DNA of 64,000 nt from Kuafuiihalomonas sp039024635 (GTDB taxonomy: Bacteria; Myxococcota; Kuafuiibacteriia; Kuafuiibacteriales; Kuafuiibacteriaceae), in contig JBCCQA010000014.1 in assembly GCA_039024635.1 (NCBI GenBank), positions 62,001 through 126,000 of the forward strand, in the 5' to 3' direction. Position 1 is the stretch's first letter; each line of letters begins with the position of its first letter. Of the stretch, positions 33,287 to 42,092 are shown piece after piece. A program made the translations under genes and the position numbers. The notes beneath the pieces are model-generated. The model was not told where the DNA came from, made no database searches, and saw nothing but the letters and a program-made list of their open reading frames with translations.

Positions 33287-35296
33287 GTGAAGCAAATCGA
33301 GCTCGGTCTCGAGGTCGAAGCCGAGCACAAGCGCCATCGCCGCGTCCTCGAGACTGACGATCCCTGGTTCGGCCGCTTCCGTGTCGAGACCGGCGAGGGG
33401 CCTGTCACCGTTCGAGTCGGCCCCGGCGACGCTCCTGAACACCAGATCGTCGACTGGCGCCACCCCGACTCGGCGGCCCTCTTCGATGCGCACGTGGGCC
33501 AGGAGGTCGAGCTGGTGGGCCGGGGTCGGGCCGTTCGAGGGCGGCTGGAGGAACGGGCCAAGATGGGGGCCGAAGGCCGTCGGGTCCGCCAGGTCGAGCT
33601 CTTCGGGCCCGACGCGCCCACGCCGAGCGCCCCCGGGCCCGCGCCGCGCACCCCCTCGGGTCTGCCCAACGTTCTTTCGCTCCTCACACCGGCCCAGTAC
33701 CGGCTGATCACCGCCACTCGGGACCGGCCCGTCGTCCTTCAGGGTCGAGCCGGATCCGGCAAGACGACGGTGGCGCTGCACCGGGTGTCGTGGCTCAGCT
33801 ATCCCGGTCCCGAGGGACCGGCACCCCTGGACCCGAGTCGGGTCCTGGTCGTGATGTTCAACCGCGCCCTTCGGGCCTACGTAGCCTCCCTGATGGCGCC
33901 ATTGGGGCTCAGCGAAGCCCGGATCGACACCTTTCATGGCTGGGCGCTAGAGGCGATCAAGTCAGCGAGCAGCCGACCAGTCGAGGTCTGGAACCAGGGC
34001 CACGAGGGTCGAGAGGCGGCGGTCCGAGTGAAGAGGAACGTCGGCATGCTCTCCGCGGTCTCGGCCTTCGTGGAGCGACAGAAGCAGCGGCTCCGCACCT
34101 GGCTGGAGGAGCACCTGCGGGAGTACGGGGCCATGGAGCGACTCGAAGCCTTCGACGCTGCCATCGGTCCGGTCGTCCCCCGGCTCCAGAGCGTCCTCGT
34201 CGAGACCCGCCAGCAGCGTGACCGGGCGCTGGGGAGTGATCAACAGCGCTTGGAGCAAGCGGTTCGAATCTTCGAGCGGGCCATCTTCCGAATGACCCAG
34301 TTCTTGGACGAAGTGCCGACACTGCTCGAGGACCGGAGCCTTCTGCGGGAGCATCTGGAGGGGGTGCCGCCCTGGGACGTCGACAGCTGCGCCCGGCTAC
34401 AGGCGCGCATTCACGCCGCCGACGCCCTGTCCTTCGACGACTTCGCCCTCGTTCTCCTGCTGATGCTGGAGAAGACGGGTGGACTGTTCGACGTGAAGAG
34501 CGGCGAGATCTCACTGTTCGAGCACATCGTGATCGACGAGGCCCAAGACTTCGGTCCGGTGGAGCTGGACGTCCTGCTCCGCCTGGTTCCGAGTCCGGCC
34601 GACGTCACCATCGTGGGCGACCTCAATCAGAAGATCGTGCCCGACGCCGACTTCGTGGGCTGGACCGAGATCGCCCGCCGACTTGGCGTAGACCAGGCCG
34701 CCGTCGCTCACCTCGAAGTCGGTCATCGCTCGACCCGGCCCATCATGGCCCTCGCCCACGGTCTGATGGGACTGCCGGCCCCAGATGGCCGGGAGGGTCG
34801 TCGGCCCGAGTTCGTCAGGGTCGACGATGAGGACCAGCTCTTGGAGGCCTTGCTCGGTTGGGCTCGCCGTCGATGGGCCGAAAGCGCGAACCCCCACCTA
34901 TGCGTGGTCTGCGGCCATCGAGATCAGGCCAAGGCCCTGGCCGAGCGCTTGGGCGGCGCCCTCACCAGCGAAAGACTGCCGGTCCGCTGGGGACACAACC
35001 GATCCTTCGAATTTGCGCCCGGGCTGACGGTGACCAACGCCCGTCAGCTGAAGGGCCTCGAGTTCGACGGGGTGGCGGTGGTGGAGCCCAGCGATCAAGC
35101 CTACCCCGAGACCGAGGATGGTCGCCGTTTGCTCTACACGGTCATCACCCGGGCGCAGGACGATCTGCTCATGTTGGGTGTCGCAGCGCCGGGGGGGCTG
35201 ATCCGGGATCAGATAGACGCCGGCCACCTCCTGGAACGGAGTGGGGCCCACGTGGATCCTGTGGTCTTTCGGGCCGAGGACGAGGAACCATTCTGA
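33287..35296 (+). CDS. HelD/UvrD-like superfamily 1 helicase
   Basis: A 669-residue SF1 ATPase. An N-terminal block DPWFGRF, HQIVDWRHPDSAALFD matches the YIGR and VDWR-P motifs of HelD, the ATPase that strips stalled RNA polymerase from DNA. Then come Walker A LQGRAGSGKTTVALHRVSWL (about residues 147-166), motif Ia region VVMFNRALRAYV, Walker B VIDEAQDFGPVELD, motif III GDLNQKI, and motifs V-VI near QLKGLEFDGVAVV and LYTVITRAQDDLL. HelD normally starts with a coiled-coil arm that enters the polymerase secondary channel; here only about 25 residues precede the first motif, so that arm is missing. The start is GTG with TAGGAC 6 nt upstream. Confidence 0.8.
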   Translation: MKQIELGLEVEAEHKRHRRVLETDDPWFGRFRVETGEGPVTVRVGPGDAPEHQIVDWRHPDSAALFDAHVGQEVELVGRGRAVRGRLEERAKMGAEGRRVRQVELFGPDAPTPSAPGPAPRTPSGLPNVLSLLTPAQYRLITATRDRPVVLQGRAGSGKTTVALHRVSWLSYPGPEGPAPLDPSRVLVVMFNRALRAYVASLMAPLGLSEARIDTFHGWALEAIKSASSRPVEVWNQGHEGREAAVRVKRNVGMLSAVSAFVERQKQRLRTWLEEHLREYGAMERLEAFDAAIGPVVPRLQSVLVETRQQRDRALGSDQQRLEQAVRIFERAIFRMTQFLDEVPTLLEDRSLLREHLEGVPPWDVDSCARLQARIHAADALSFDDFALVLLLMLEKTGGLFDVKSGEISLFEHIVIDEAQDFGPVELDVLLRLVPSPADVTIVGDLNQKIVPDADFVGWTEIARRLGVDQAAVAHLEVGHRSTRPIMALAHGLMGLPAPDGREGRRPEFVRVDDEDQLLEALLGWARRRWAESANPHLCVVCGHRDQAKALAERLGGALTSERLPVRWGHNRSFEFAPGLTVTNARQLKGLEFDGVAVVEPSDQAYPETEDGRRLLYTVITRAQDDLLMLGVAAPGGLIRDQIDAGHLLERSGAHVDPVVFRAEDEEPF

Positions 35297-35370
35297 GGAT
35301 GGCGGTGACAATTTCCATGTCGAATGGGGGCGACTTGACTGCCTCCCCGTACCGATAGCTGGTACGCCCC

Positions 35371-36474
35371 GTGGCCGTGTCCGAGGACGGAGGCACGCCG
35401 GACGGCGTAGGTCGGCCGCGCACGTTCATTGAACTCGCCCTTCGTGAACGGGGCTTTCTCATCCTGGTCGGTCTCGGCTTCCTCGCGGTGGCCTGGTCCT
35501 ACCCCTATCCAGGGATCGCGATGTGGGTCGGCTTTGGCCTGGCGGGCTATGCCGCCACGGCCAATGACTCCATCCAAACCATAGGGACCTTCATCGTCTC
35601 CAATCAGCATCGACCCTGGCCCGTCTTGTGGGTTTTTATCTCGGCGCTCTTCGTCCTGACCGTAGGCTTGAGCTGGCTGATCAACGATGGCGACGTGACC
35701 TGGGGTGTCCTGCAGTCGAAGGGCTTCTCCACCGCCCCCACCGAGTTCGGTTTTCTTCAGATCGCGGCCCCGCTCTTTCTCATCATCCTGACTCGGCTTC
35801 GGATGCCGGTCTCCACGACCTTCCTCCTCCTGTCCTCCTTTGCGACCAAGGTCTCCGGCGTCACTGGCGTCTTGACCAAGAGCCTGAGCGGCTACGTCAT
35901 CGCATTCGTCGCCTCGGTCCTCCTCTGGACCACCCTCGGTCGCTGGATGCACCGCAAGTTCACCGGTGAACCCCACCCGACCTGGTGGGCGGTCCAGTGG
36001 GTGGTGAGCGGCGCCTTGTGGTGCCTCTGGGTCGCCCAGGACGCGGCCAACATCGCGGTGTTCCTCCCTCGGCAGCTGAGCCTGGAGCAGTTCATCCCTT
36101 TCGCCGGCGTCATCGTCCTCGGACTGGGGCTGCTTTTCTACCTGCGGGGCGACCGAATTCAGACCATCGTGAGTGAGAAGTCGGCGATCTACGACGTCCG
36201 GGCGGCGACGGTGATCGACTTCCTGTACGCCCTCATTCTGCTCGTCTTCAAAGTCATGAACAACGTCCCCATGAGTACGACCTGGGTGTTCATCGGCCTG
36301 CTGGGAGGTCGGGAGCTGGCCTACAGCCACAGCGTCCCCGGGAGCGTTGGGATGGCGAAAGCGCTCCGAATGATGGGCAGAGACCTCCTTTTCGCCCTCA
36401 TCGGCCTCTTGGTGTCGCTGATCCTTGCCGCCAGCATCAATCACGAGCTCCGGGATCGGCTTTTCGGGCTCTGA
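35371..36474 (+). CDS. PiT-like (inorganic phosphate transporter-related) membrane protein
   Basis: A 367-residue protein with about ten transmembrane helices. Two repeats resemble PiT/PHO4 transporters: ATANDSIQTIGTFIVSNQ early, like the GANDxxNAxG signature, and MNNVPMSTTWVFIGLLGGRE late, with another STT in LRMPVSTTFLLLSS. The Asn-Asp and Ser-Thr-Thr elements are thought to bind phosphate in PiT. The match is partial, so the substrate is uncertain. The start is GTG, 74 bp after helD. No pho genes are near. Confidence 0.65.
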   Translation: MAVSEDGGTPDGVGRPRTFIELALRERGFLILVGLGFLAVAWSYPYPGIAMWVGFGLAGYAATANDSIQTIGTFIVSNQHRPWPVLWVFISALFVLTVGLSWLINDGDVTWGVLQSKGFSTAPTEFGFLQIAAPLFLIILTRLRMPVSTTFLLLSSFATKVSGVTGVLTKSLSGYVIAFVASVLLWTTLGRWMHRKFTGEPHPTWWAVQWVVSGALWCLWVAQDAANIAVFLPRQLSLEQFIPFAGVIVLGLGLLFYLRGDRIQTIVSEKSAIYDVRAATVIDFLYALILLVFKVMNNVPMSTTWVFIGLLGGRELAYSHSVPGSVGMAKALRMMGRDLLFALIGLLVSLILAASINHELRDRLFGL

Positions 36475-36527
36475 ACGCTGCTGGCCCAGCCTGCGACACC
36501 GCCGGATTTTGCCGCAGGCATGCGCTC

Positions 36528-38411
36528 GTGCGAGAAGGACGGGGGATAGCCGAGGACACCACGGAAGACCGACCCGTGCCCCGCCGCATCGGTCCCTTCG
36601 TACTCCTGACCCAGGTGGACGCGGAAATCGGCGTGCAGCTGTGGACGGGGGTCCTTCGAGGTGGGGGAGGGCTGGAGCGTAAGGTCCTCGTGGCCCGAGC
36701 CCCCTCGGGCTCGCCCTCGGCCGGGGCCCTGGACCGCGAGGCCAGGCTAGGCCTCGACCACCCCCAGATCGCTTCGGTCCTGGAGCTGTACCAGGAGGGC
36801 GAGGAGATACTCCTGGCTTACGCCCGCACCCCCGGCCGGACCCTCCACGCGGTCAACGCTGCCGTCCACCGGCGTTACGAACGCTACCCCCCTCACGTGG
36901 CCCTCCACGTGGCAGCCCGGGCTTTCGACGCGCTCGCTTTCGCCCATGGCGCGGCCGAGCCCGTGGTCCATGGCGCTCTTCAACCCACCACCCTATGGCT
37001 AGGCTTCGATGGCACGGTTCGGATTCGAGGCTTCGGCCAGGGCCCCGACCCCCGAAACCGGCAGCGTCAGCCCGTCAGCATCCCGCCTCCTGGCTATGCC
37101 AGTCCCGAACATCGTCAGGGTCGACCACTGGACGAGCGGGCCGACAGCTTCGGGGTGGGCTGCCTCCTCTTCGAGATGCTGACCGGGCGGGCACCGCCTC
37201 GGGATGAGCTGCCCAGCCTGGACCGAGTCCTGCCCGACGTCAGCCCTCGGCTCGCCCACTGCGTCCGACGGGCCACGGACCCCGATCGACGGCAACGGAT
37301 GAGCTGCGGCGACCTGCGGGATGAGCTCGACCGCATCGTCCACGGCGAGGACCCCAGCTTTGGTCGAGCCTCGGTGGCCCGCTGGATGAGCCAGGTGTTC
37401 GGTCCGGAAGCGTTGGCCGAAGCGGATCGGGAGCGAATCCTGGCCGAAGAGCCGGACCTGGGCAGCTTCGGTCCCCGGGCGCAGCGTCCACCGATTCAGC
37501 CCACCCCACCGCCTCCGGCCCAGGCCTCCCCGTCCGCCGCCGAACCGTCCCACGAGACGGCGCCGCCGGTTCAGGCGCCGCCCCCCGTGGCGCCACCGCC
37601 CCCGGTCGACCCGCCGAGCGAAGGGGCGCGCACTTTGCCCGATTTTCCGGCCGCCGGGGGCCCACCGCCGCCCCAACCGGCCCCTTTGCCGCCGCCGCCT
37701 TCGGCGGACATCGCACCCCCGACCACCAGCCCCGTAGGGTCGGATCCTCTGCTTCCGGTCGAGAAGGCCCTCCCTCCCAAGCCCCCCCAGACCCAGAGCT
37801 TGTCGGTGGGCGGACTCCCTAGGGTCATGGTGGCGGCCCTGGGCGCCATTCTCATCTTGGTCATCGCGGCTTTGGTCAGCCCTGCCGTTCGGCGGGGGCT
37901 GCGCCACGCCGTCATCGGCCGCAACCCGGGGGCCACCTTGGTCGTCGAGTCGATCCCGAGCGGGGCCGACGTCACCCTCAATGGCTACGCCACCGGGCGC
38001 AAGACGCCTTTCATGGTCGAGAACATCGAGTCGGGGATCATCCACCGGGTGGAGCTCCTGCGCCCGGGCTCGGAGACGCAGACCGCCACCGTGAGCCTCG
38101 TCCCGGGCTCGAAGCACAAGCTCAACCTCTTCTTCCCTGACGCGGCGGTGAGGGCGGTGATCCGCTCCAATCCGGCCGAGGCCACCCTCCTCGTCAACGG
38201 CGAGAAAGCCGATCTGACGCCGGCAGAGGTCATCCTGAAGGTGGGCGAAGAAACGACGCTGGCCATCGAGCAGCTGGGCTACGTCCGCTGGGAGAAGAAG
38301 CTCCAGCCCGCCCCGAATGACCGCATCGAACTCGACGTCCAGCTGGAGAAGACGGAAGAGCTCAAGGCCCAAGAGGCGATGATCGAAGCGGCCAAGAAGG
38401 CAGCTCAGTAG
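36528..38411 (+). CDS. Ser/Thr pseudokinase with tandem PEGA domains
   Basis: A 627-residue kinase-like protein. The fold is recognisable (RRIGPFVLLTQVDAEIGVQL at the start, SPEHRQGRPLDERADSFGVG in the C-lobe), but the catalytic HRD is replaced by HGALQPTTLWL and DFG by RGFG, and the glycine loop is degenerate, so it is very probably inactive. Residues about 320-425 form a Pro-rich linker, then a transmembrane helix (VMVAALGAILILVIAALVSP). Two PEGA repeats outside the membrane follow (VVESIPSGADVTLNGYATGR; IRSNPAEATLLVNGEKADLT). It probably acts as a scaffold or sensor. The start is GTG at 36528, with a further GTG at 36576. Confidence 0.85.
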   Translation: MREGRGIAEDTTEDRPVPRRIGPFVLLTQVDAEIGVQLWTGVLRGGGGLERKVLVARAPSGSPSAGALDREARLGLDHPQIASVLELYQEGEEILLAYARTPGRTLHAVNAAVHRRYERYPPHVALHVAARAFDALAFAHGAAEPVVHGALQPTTLWLGFDGTVRIRGFGQGPDPRNRQRQPVSIPPPGYASPEHRQGRPLDERADSFGVGCLLFEMLTGRAPPRDELPSLDRVLPDVSPRLAHCVRRATDPDRRQRMSCGDLRDELDRIVHGEDPSFGRASVARWMSQVFGPEALAEADRERILAEEPDLGSFGPRAQRPPIQPTPPPPAQASPSAAEPSHETAPPVQAPPPVAPPPPVDPPSEGARTLPDFPAAGGPPPPQPAPLPPPPSADIAPPTTSPVGSDPLLPVEKALPPKPPQTQSLSVGGLPRVMVAALGAILILVIAALVSPAVRRGLRHAVIGRNPGATLVVESIPSGADVTLNGYATGRKTPFMVENIESGIIHRVELLRPGSETQTATVSLVPGSKHKLNLFFPDAAVRAVIRSNPAEATLLVNGEKADLTPAEVILKVGEETTLAIEQLGYVRWEKKLQPAPNDRIELDVQLEKTEELKAQEAMIEAAKKAAQ

Positions 38412-39712
38412 GGGCCCAAGGCCCTGAGCACGGCGGTGGCTTCATAGGCGGCGCTCCAGGCGAAAGCGGCCCCGGCCTCGAAGGCCCTTTGCTCCATGCG
38501 CTCCTCGATCGGCGAGAGGGCCAGCCCGAAGGCGGCCACCACGACGTCGACCCCCTCCAGAGTCGGTGCCCAATCGTCACTGCTGGGGTCCACTAGGTAG
38601 ACCTCGAGCTTCAGACCGGCCGCCTCCAGGTCATCGCGGACCGTCGGATCTCGGCGAGCGCCGGCGAGCACGATCGAGCGAGCCGCCCGGGCAGATAGTC
38701 GGGGCGACGTGCTCGACGTGGGTCCGCCCACCAAGGCCGACCATCCTCCAGGGGGCGCGAAGTCGGGGTCGAGGCCCTGGGTGGCCGGACCGAGGCCCGA
38801 TTGGCGACGTTGGCCCCACCAGCGCAAACGTCCGAAAGCCTGGCCCCACAGGCGAGGGCGTGTGGTCCTGGCCCGAACCCACCGGAGTCGATGACTCCAC
38901 CGAGCGAAGTCCTCAGGGGCAGGGGCGGCCCGCTCACGTTCGGGCTCGGCGCCTTTGTCCAGTCGTCCGTGGCGCTCGACCAGCTCGTTCACCACCTCGT
39001 CCAGGAGAGCCTCGGGGTCGGCGGGGGCCGGGCTCTCGTCTTCAGCCCAGCCCCGGAGGTCGAGGCCGCGCTCGAGGTCGGCCGCCTCCAGGTTGAGCAA
39101 TCCGCGGCGAGAAAGCATCGCCGCTTCGGCCCAAGTGCCGGCCGTCCCACCGAGTTGGCTTCGGGGAAGAGCCGAAGGCTCGATGGCGAGCTGAAGAGCG
39201 CTGACGGACCCTGGCCAATAGGCTTTGCCGAGCTCACTCAGCTTTCGAGAGATGGCGGCCACCTGCTCCGAGATGGCCTCGTCTTCTGGGAAGCGCTCCG
39301 TCTGGGACCGGGCCTCGCACATCCAGGACAGCATCGCGAGCCGCTGCCGTTCCTGAGCAAAGACGCCGAGCTCCGCGCCCAAAGCCTCGATGCGCCGCTC
39401 GATGAAGCCGAGGTGGCGGCTCGCATCGGCCTTGGAAGGCGGGGCACCCTCACCGGGCCGAACCAGGCCGGTGCCAGGAGAAGGCGGCGGTGCACCCGAC
39501 GCCAAGCCGCGCCAAAGGCTTCGGGCCAGGCGGGAAGGGAGCATACGGGCCAGGGCTGCCTCGAAGGCCTGGGCTGGATCATCCCCCCGACCGAACCAGG
39601 ACTCTTGGCCGTCCCGGATCCAGCACTCACACCATCCGTCCCGGCGGAAGTCGACCCGATAGCCATGGGCTTCGAGCCGGCTCCGGGCCTCGTCCTCGAC
39701 CGAGGCGCTCAC
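38405..39712 (-). CDS. Hypothetical protein translationally coupled to prfB
   Basis: A 435-residue protein starting with GTG at 39712, overlapping the prfB stop as GTGA; the open frame continues through prfB but that part is shadow. The N-terminus (SRLEAHGYRVDFRRDGWCEC) is a small alpha-beta module. A helical middle follows. The C-terminal 100 residues (SIVLAGARRDPTVRDDLEAA, then GVDVVVAAFGLALSPIEERM) look like a Rossmann-type domain vaguely like DUF2325. I assign no function. The 3' end overlaps the convergent pseudokinase end by 7 bp. Confidence 0.65.
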   Translation of the reverse strand: MSASVEDEARSRLEAHGYRVDFRRDGWCECWIRDGQESWFGRGDDPAQAFEAALARMLPSRLARSLWRGLASGAPPPSPGTGLVRPGEGAPPSKADASRHLGFIERRIEALGAELGVFAQERQRLAMLSWMCEARSQTERFPEDEAISEQVAAISRKLSELGKAYWPGSVSALQLAIEPSALPRSQLGGTAGTWAEAAMLSRRGLLNLEAADLERGLDLRGWAEDESPAPADPEALLDEVVNELVERHGRLDKGAEPERERAAPAPEDFARWSHRLRWVRARTTRPRLWGQAFGRLRWWGQRRQSGLGPATQGLDPDFAPPGGWSALVGGPTSSTSPRLSARAARSIVLAGARRDPTVRDDLEAAGLKLEVYLVDPSSDDWAPTLEGVDVVVAAFGLALSPIEERMEQRAFEAGAAFAWSAAYEATAVLRALGPY

Positions 39713-40834
39713 GCTTCCGGTGCCTGCTCGGAGGCTTGGTTTCCGAGGAGGAAGGCCTCCATGAAACCATCCAGATCGCCGTCCAGGACGCCATCGAACT
39801 GGGCCGACTCGTGGTCGGTGCGATGGTCCTTCACCATTCGATAGGGGTGGTTCACGTAGGACCGAATCTGGCTCCCCCACTCGATTTTGAGCTTCTCGGC
39901 GCTGCTCGCAGCTCGCTCTTCGTCCTGCCTGGCCTGGTAGTAGTCGTAGAGCCGAGCAGCCAGGATCTTTCGGGCCGTGGCCCGATTCTTGTGCTGCGAG
40001 CGCTCGTTTTGGCAGGCCACGACGATGCCGGTCTCGAGGTGAGTCAAACGAATCGCCGACTCGGTCTTGTTGACGTGCTGACCGCCCGCGCCGCTGGAGC
40101 GAAGCCGGTCCTCGCGGACGTCCTTCTCCCAGTCCACGTCGACCTGGATCGAATCGTCCAGCTCGGGCGTGACCCGGACGGCGGCAAAGCTGGTTTGACG
40201 CCGCTTGTTGGCGTCGAAGGGCGAGATCCGAACCAGCCGATGCACGCCCTCTTCGGCCCGCAACCAGCCGAAGGCGTTATCTCCAGACACGATGATGATG
40301 GCGGTCTTGATCCCCGCTTCGTCGCCCGGCTGAAAGTCGACTTCCTCGACGTCGAAGCCTGCGCGTTCGCACCAGCGACGATACATTCGATAGAGCATCT
40401 CCGCCCAGTCCTGAGCATCGACACCACCGGCGCCCGCGTGGACCTCGAGGATGCAGTTGGCGCCATCATGGACCCCGGACATCATGCGCCGAAGCTCCAT
40501 CCGGCCCAGCACCGAGGTCACGGAACGGAGAAGGCCGTCCAACTCATCGGCCATGCTGTCATCGTTTTCCTCGGCCGCGAGTTCAACCATGACCGAGGCT
40601 TCCTCGATACGGGACTCGAGACCTTCGACCTCCCTGATGGCCGCTTCGAGCCGGGAGCGGTCTCTTTGCAGGCGCTGGGCCCGCTCCTGGTCGTTCCAGA
40701 AGTCGGGGTTGGCGCTCATGGCCTCGATTTCGCCTAGCTGCTTCTTCTTGGCAGGGACGTCAAAGATGACCTCGTAGCGCGTCGAAGCGAGCCTGAAGCC
40801 CTTGGATGCTCTCTTGACGGTCTTCCAATGCCAT
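39709..40834 (-). CDS. prfB: Peptide chain release factor 2 with programmed +1 frameshift
   Basis: RF2 terminates translation at UGA and UAA. The zero frame begins at ATG 40834 and reads 24 codons ending ...GHL, followed by an in-frame TGA (40762-40760). The sequence CTT-TGA-C preceded by CGAGGT three bases upstream is the classic RF2 recoding signal. Skipping the T at 40762 puts the ribosome in frame D-V-P-A-K-K-K-Q and gives a product of 374 residues, normal for RF2. The release domain has the anticodon-like SPF motif (RISPFDANKRRQTSF) and catalytic GGQ (SSGAGGQHVNKTESAIR). A TAACCA box is 6 nt before the ATG. The next gene overlaps the stop. Confidence 0.95.
40759..40774 (-). promoter_or_regulatory. 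prfB programmed frameshift site (CUU UGA C with internal SD)
   Basis: On the minus strand: CGAGGT, CAT, CTT, TGA, C. The GAGGT acts as an internal Shine-Dalgarno element 3 nt before the slippery CTT, as in E. coli (AGGGGGTATCTTTGAC). High RF2 levels terminate at the UGA and low levels allow +1 slippage, giving autoregulation. Confidence 0.92.
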
Positions 40835-40913
40835 GGCGCGTGGTTAGCACGGCTGCGGTTCCGCCCGAACCGATTCTTTGACTCGGGGTCCCCCGACGGG
40901 CCACATGGACCAC

Positions 40914-41408
40914 ATGGTGGATTACCGCCACGCGGTCTACGCCGGCAGCTTCGATCCGATCACCCTGGGGCATACCGCCATCATCGACCGTGCGGCCCGG
41001 CTCTTCGACCGCATCACGGTGGCGATTGGCCACAACCCGAACAAGGCCAGCACCTTCTCGGTCGACGAGCGGATCGACATCATTCGTCGTTCGGTCCCCC
41101 ACGCGAACATCGAGGTCGAGAGCTTCAGCGGCCTTCTCATCCACTACTGCCAATCGATCGGGGCCGGCGTCATCGTCCGAGGCATGCGACTGCTGACGGA
41201 CTTCGAGTACGAGTTCCAGCTGGGCCTGGCCAACCGGGACCTGGCCGCGGCCATCGAGAGCGTCTACATCTTCACCGAATCGGACTACGTCTACATCTCC
41301 AGCTCTTTGGTGAAGGAGATCGCCGCCAATGGAGGCGACGCCTCCCGTTACCTACCGGGCCCGGCTTCCGAGGCCTTGGCCCAGCGATTCGCCCCAAAAG
41401 AAAGCTGA
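40914..41408 (+). CDS. coaD: Phosphopantetheine adenylyltransferase
   Basis: A 164-residue CoaD, the penultimate enzyme of coenzyme A synthesis (4'-phosphopantetheine plus ATP to dephospho-CoA). Motifs: AVYAGSFDPITLGHTAII (nucleotidyltransferase HxGH), VRGMRLLTDFEYEFQLG, and FTESDYVYISSSLVKEIA (ISSTxVR-like). Candidate starts are ATG 40905, ATG 40914 and a GTG further up; 40914 gives the usual length of about 160. It is divergent from prfB. Confidence 0.93.
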   Translation: MVDYRHAVYAGSFDPITLGHTAIIDRAARLFDRITVAIGHNPNKASTFSVDERIDIIRRSVPHANIEVESFSGLLIHYCQSIGAGVIVRGMRLLTDFEYEFQLGLANRDLAAAIESVYIFTESDYVYISSSLVKEIAANGGDASRYLPGPASEALAQRFAPKES

Positions 41409-41486
41409 AATCACCGACAGGCCTTCGCCTTCTCGATCCACTGGAAAAGTGGGGACGCTTCAGGATAGGCTGCGCCCGCCGGAACC

Positions 41487-42092
41487 ATGACTGTACTCGA
41501 CAGCAGCGTTCTCGTGCTCAATCGGCTCTACCAACCGGTCAACGTCACCACGGTTCGGCGGGCCGTCACCCTCCTGTACCAAGGCACGGCCAAAGCCATC
41601 GACCGGGAGTTTCAAACCTTCGACTTCGACTCCTGGTCCGAGCTCTCGGCCGAAGTCCACGATCCCGACGTGCTACACACCGTGGCCAAGACCATCCGCA
41701 TCCCCCGGGTGATCATCCTTCAGGTGTTCGAGCGCTTTCCTCGACTTCACGTCCGTTTCTCCCGACAGAACATCTACCTGCGGGACAGGCTGACCTGTCA
41801 GTACTGCGGAAAACGCTTCGCCCGCTCCGATCTCAACCTCGACCACGTCGTCCCCCGCTCCCGAGGGGGCCGAACGACTTGGGAGAACGTGGTGTGCAGC
41901 TGCATCCCGTGTAACTTGAAGAAAGGCTCCCGTACCCCCGAGGAAGCCCGAATGCACCTCCTCAGAGAGCCCACTCGACCCCGTTGGTCTCCCTTCGAGC
42001 GCGGCCGACAAGGCGCCTACGCCTATGAGGACTGGCGCCCCTTCCTCAGCATCACCGACGCCAGCTACTGGAACACCGAGCTGGTGGACTAA
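41487..42092 (+). CDS. HNH endonuclease family protein
   Basis: A 201-residue protein with an HNH nuclease at residues about 108-155: two Cys pairs of a zinc site (CQYCGKRF; CSCIPCNLKKG) flank LNLDHVVPRSRGGRTTWENV, the HNH active site. The N-terminal 95 residues (VLDSSVLVLNRLYQPVNVTT) match a widespread stand-alone HNH family found in deltaproteobacteria and cyanobacteria, not linked to mobile DNA. Substrate is unknown. A TAGGCT box is 15 nt before the ATG. Confidence 0.88.
   Translation: MTVLDSSVLVLNRLYQPVNVTTVRRAVTLLYQGTAKAIDREFQTFDFDSWSELSAEVHDPDVLHTVAKTIRIPRVIILQVFERFPRLHVRFSRQNIYLRDRLTCQYCGKRFARSDLNLDHVVPRSRGGRTTWENVVCSCIPCNLKKGSRTPEEARMHLLREPTRPRWSPFERGRQGAYAYEDWRPFLSITDASYWNTELVD

Noticed and set aside
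33380..33560. A GreA/GreB C-terminal-like domain at the N-terminus of the helicase
   Set aside because: The stretch first looked like a Gre FKBP-like domain, but the GRF and VDWR-P pattern directly before an SF1 Walker A fits HelD better.
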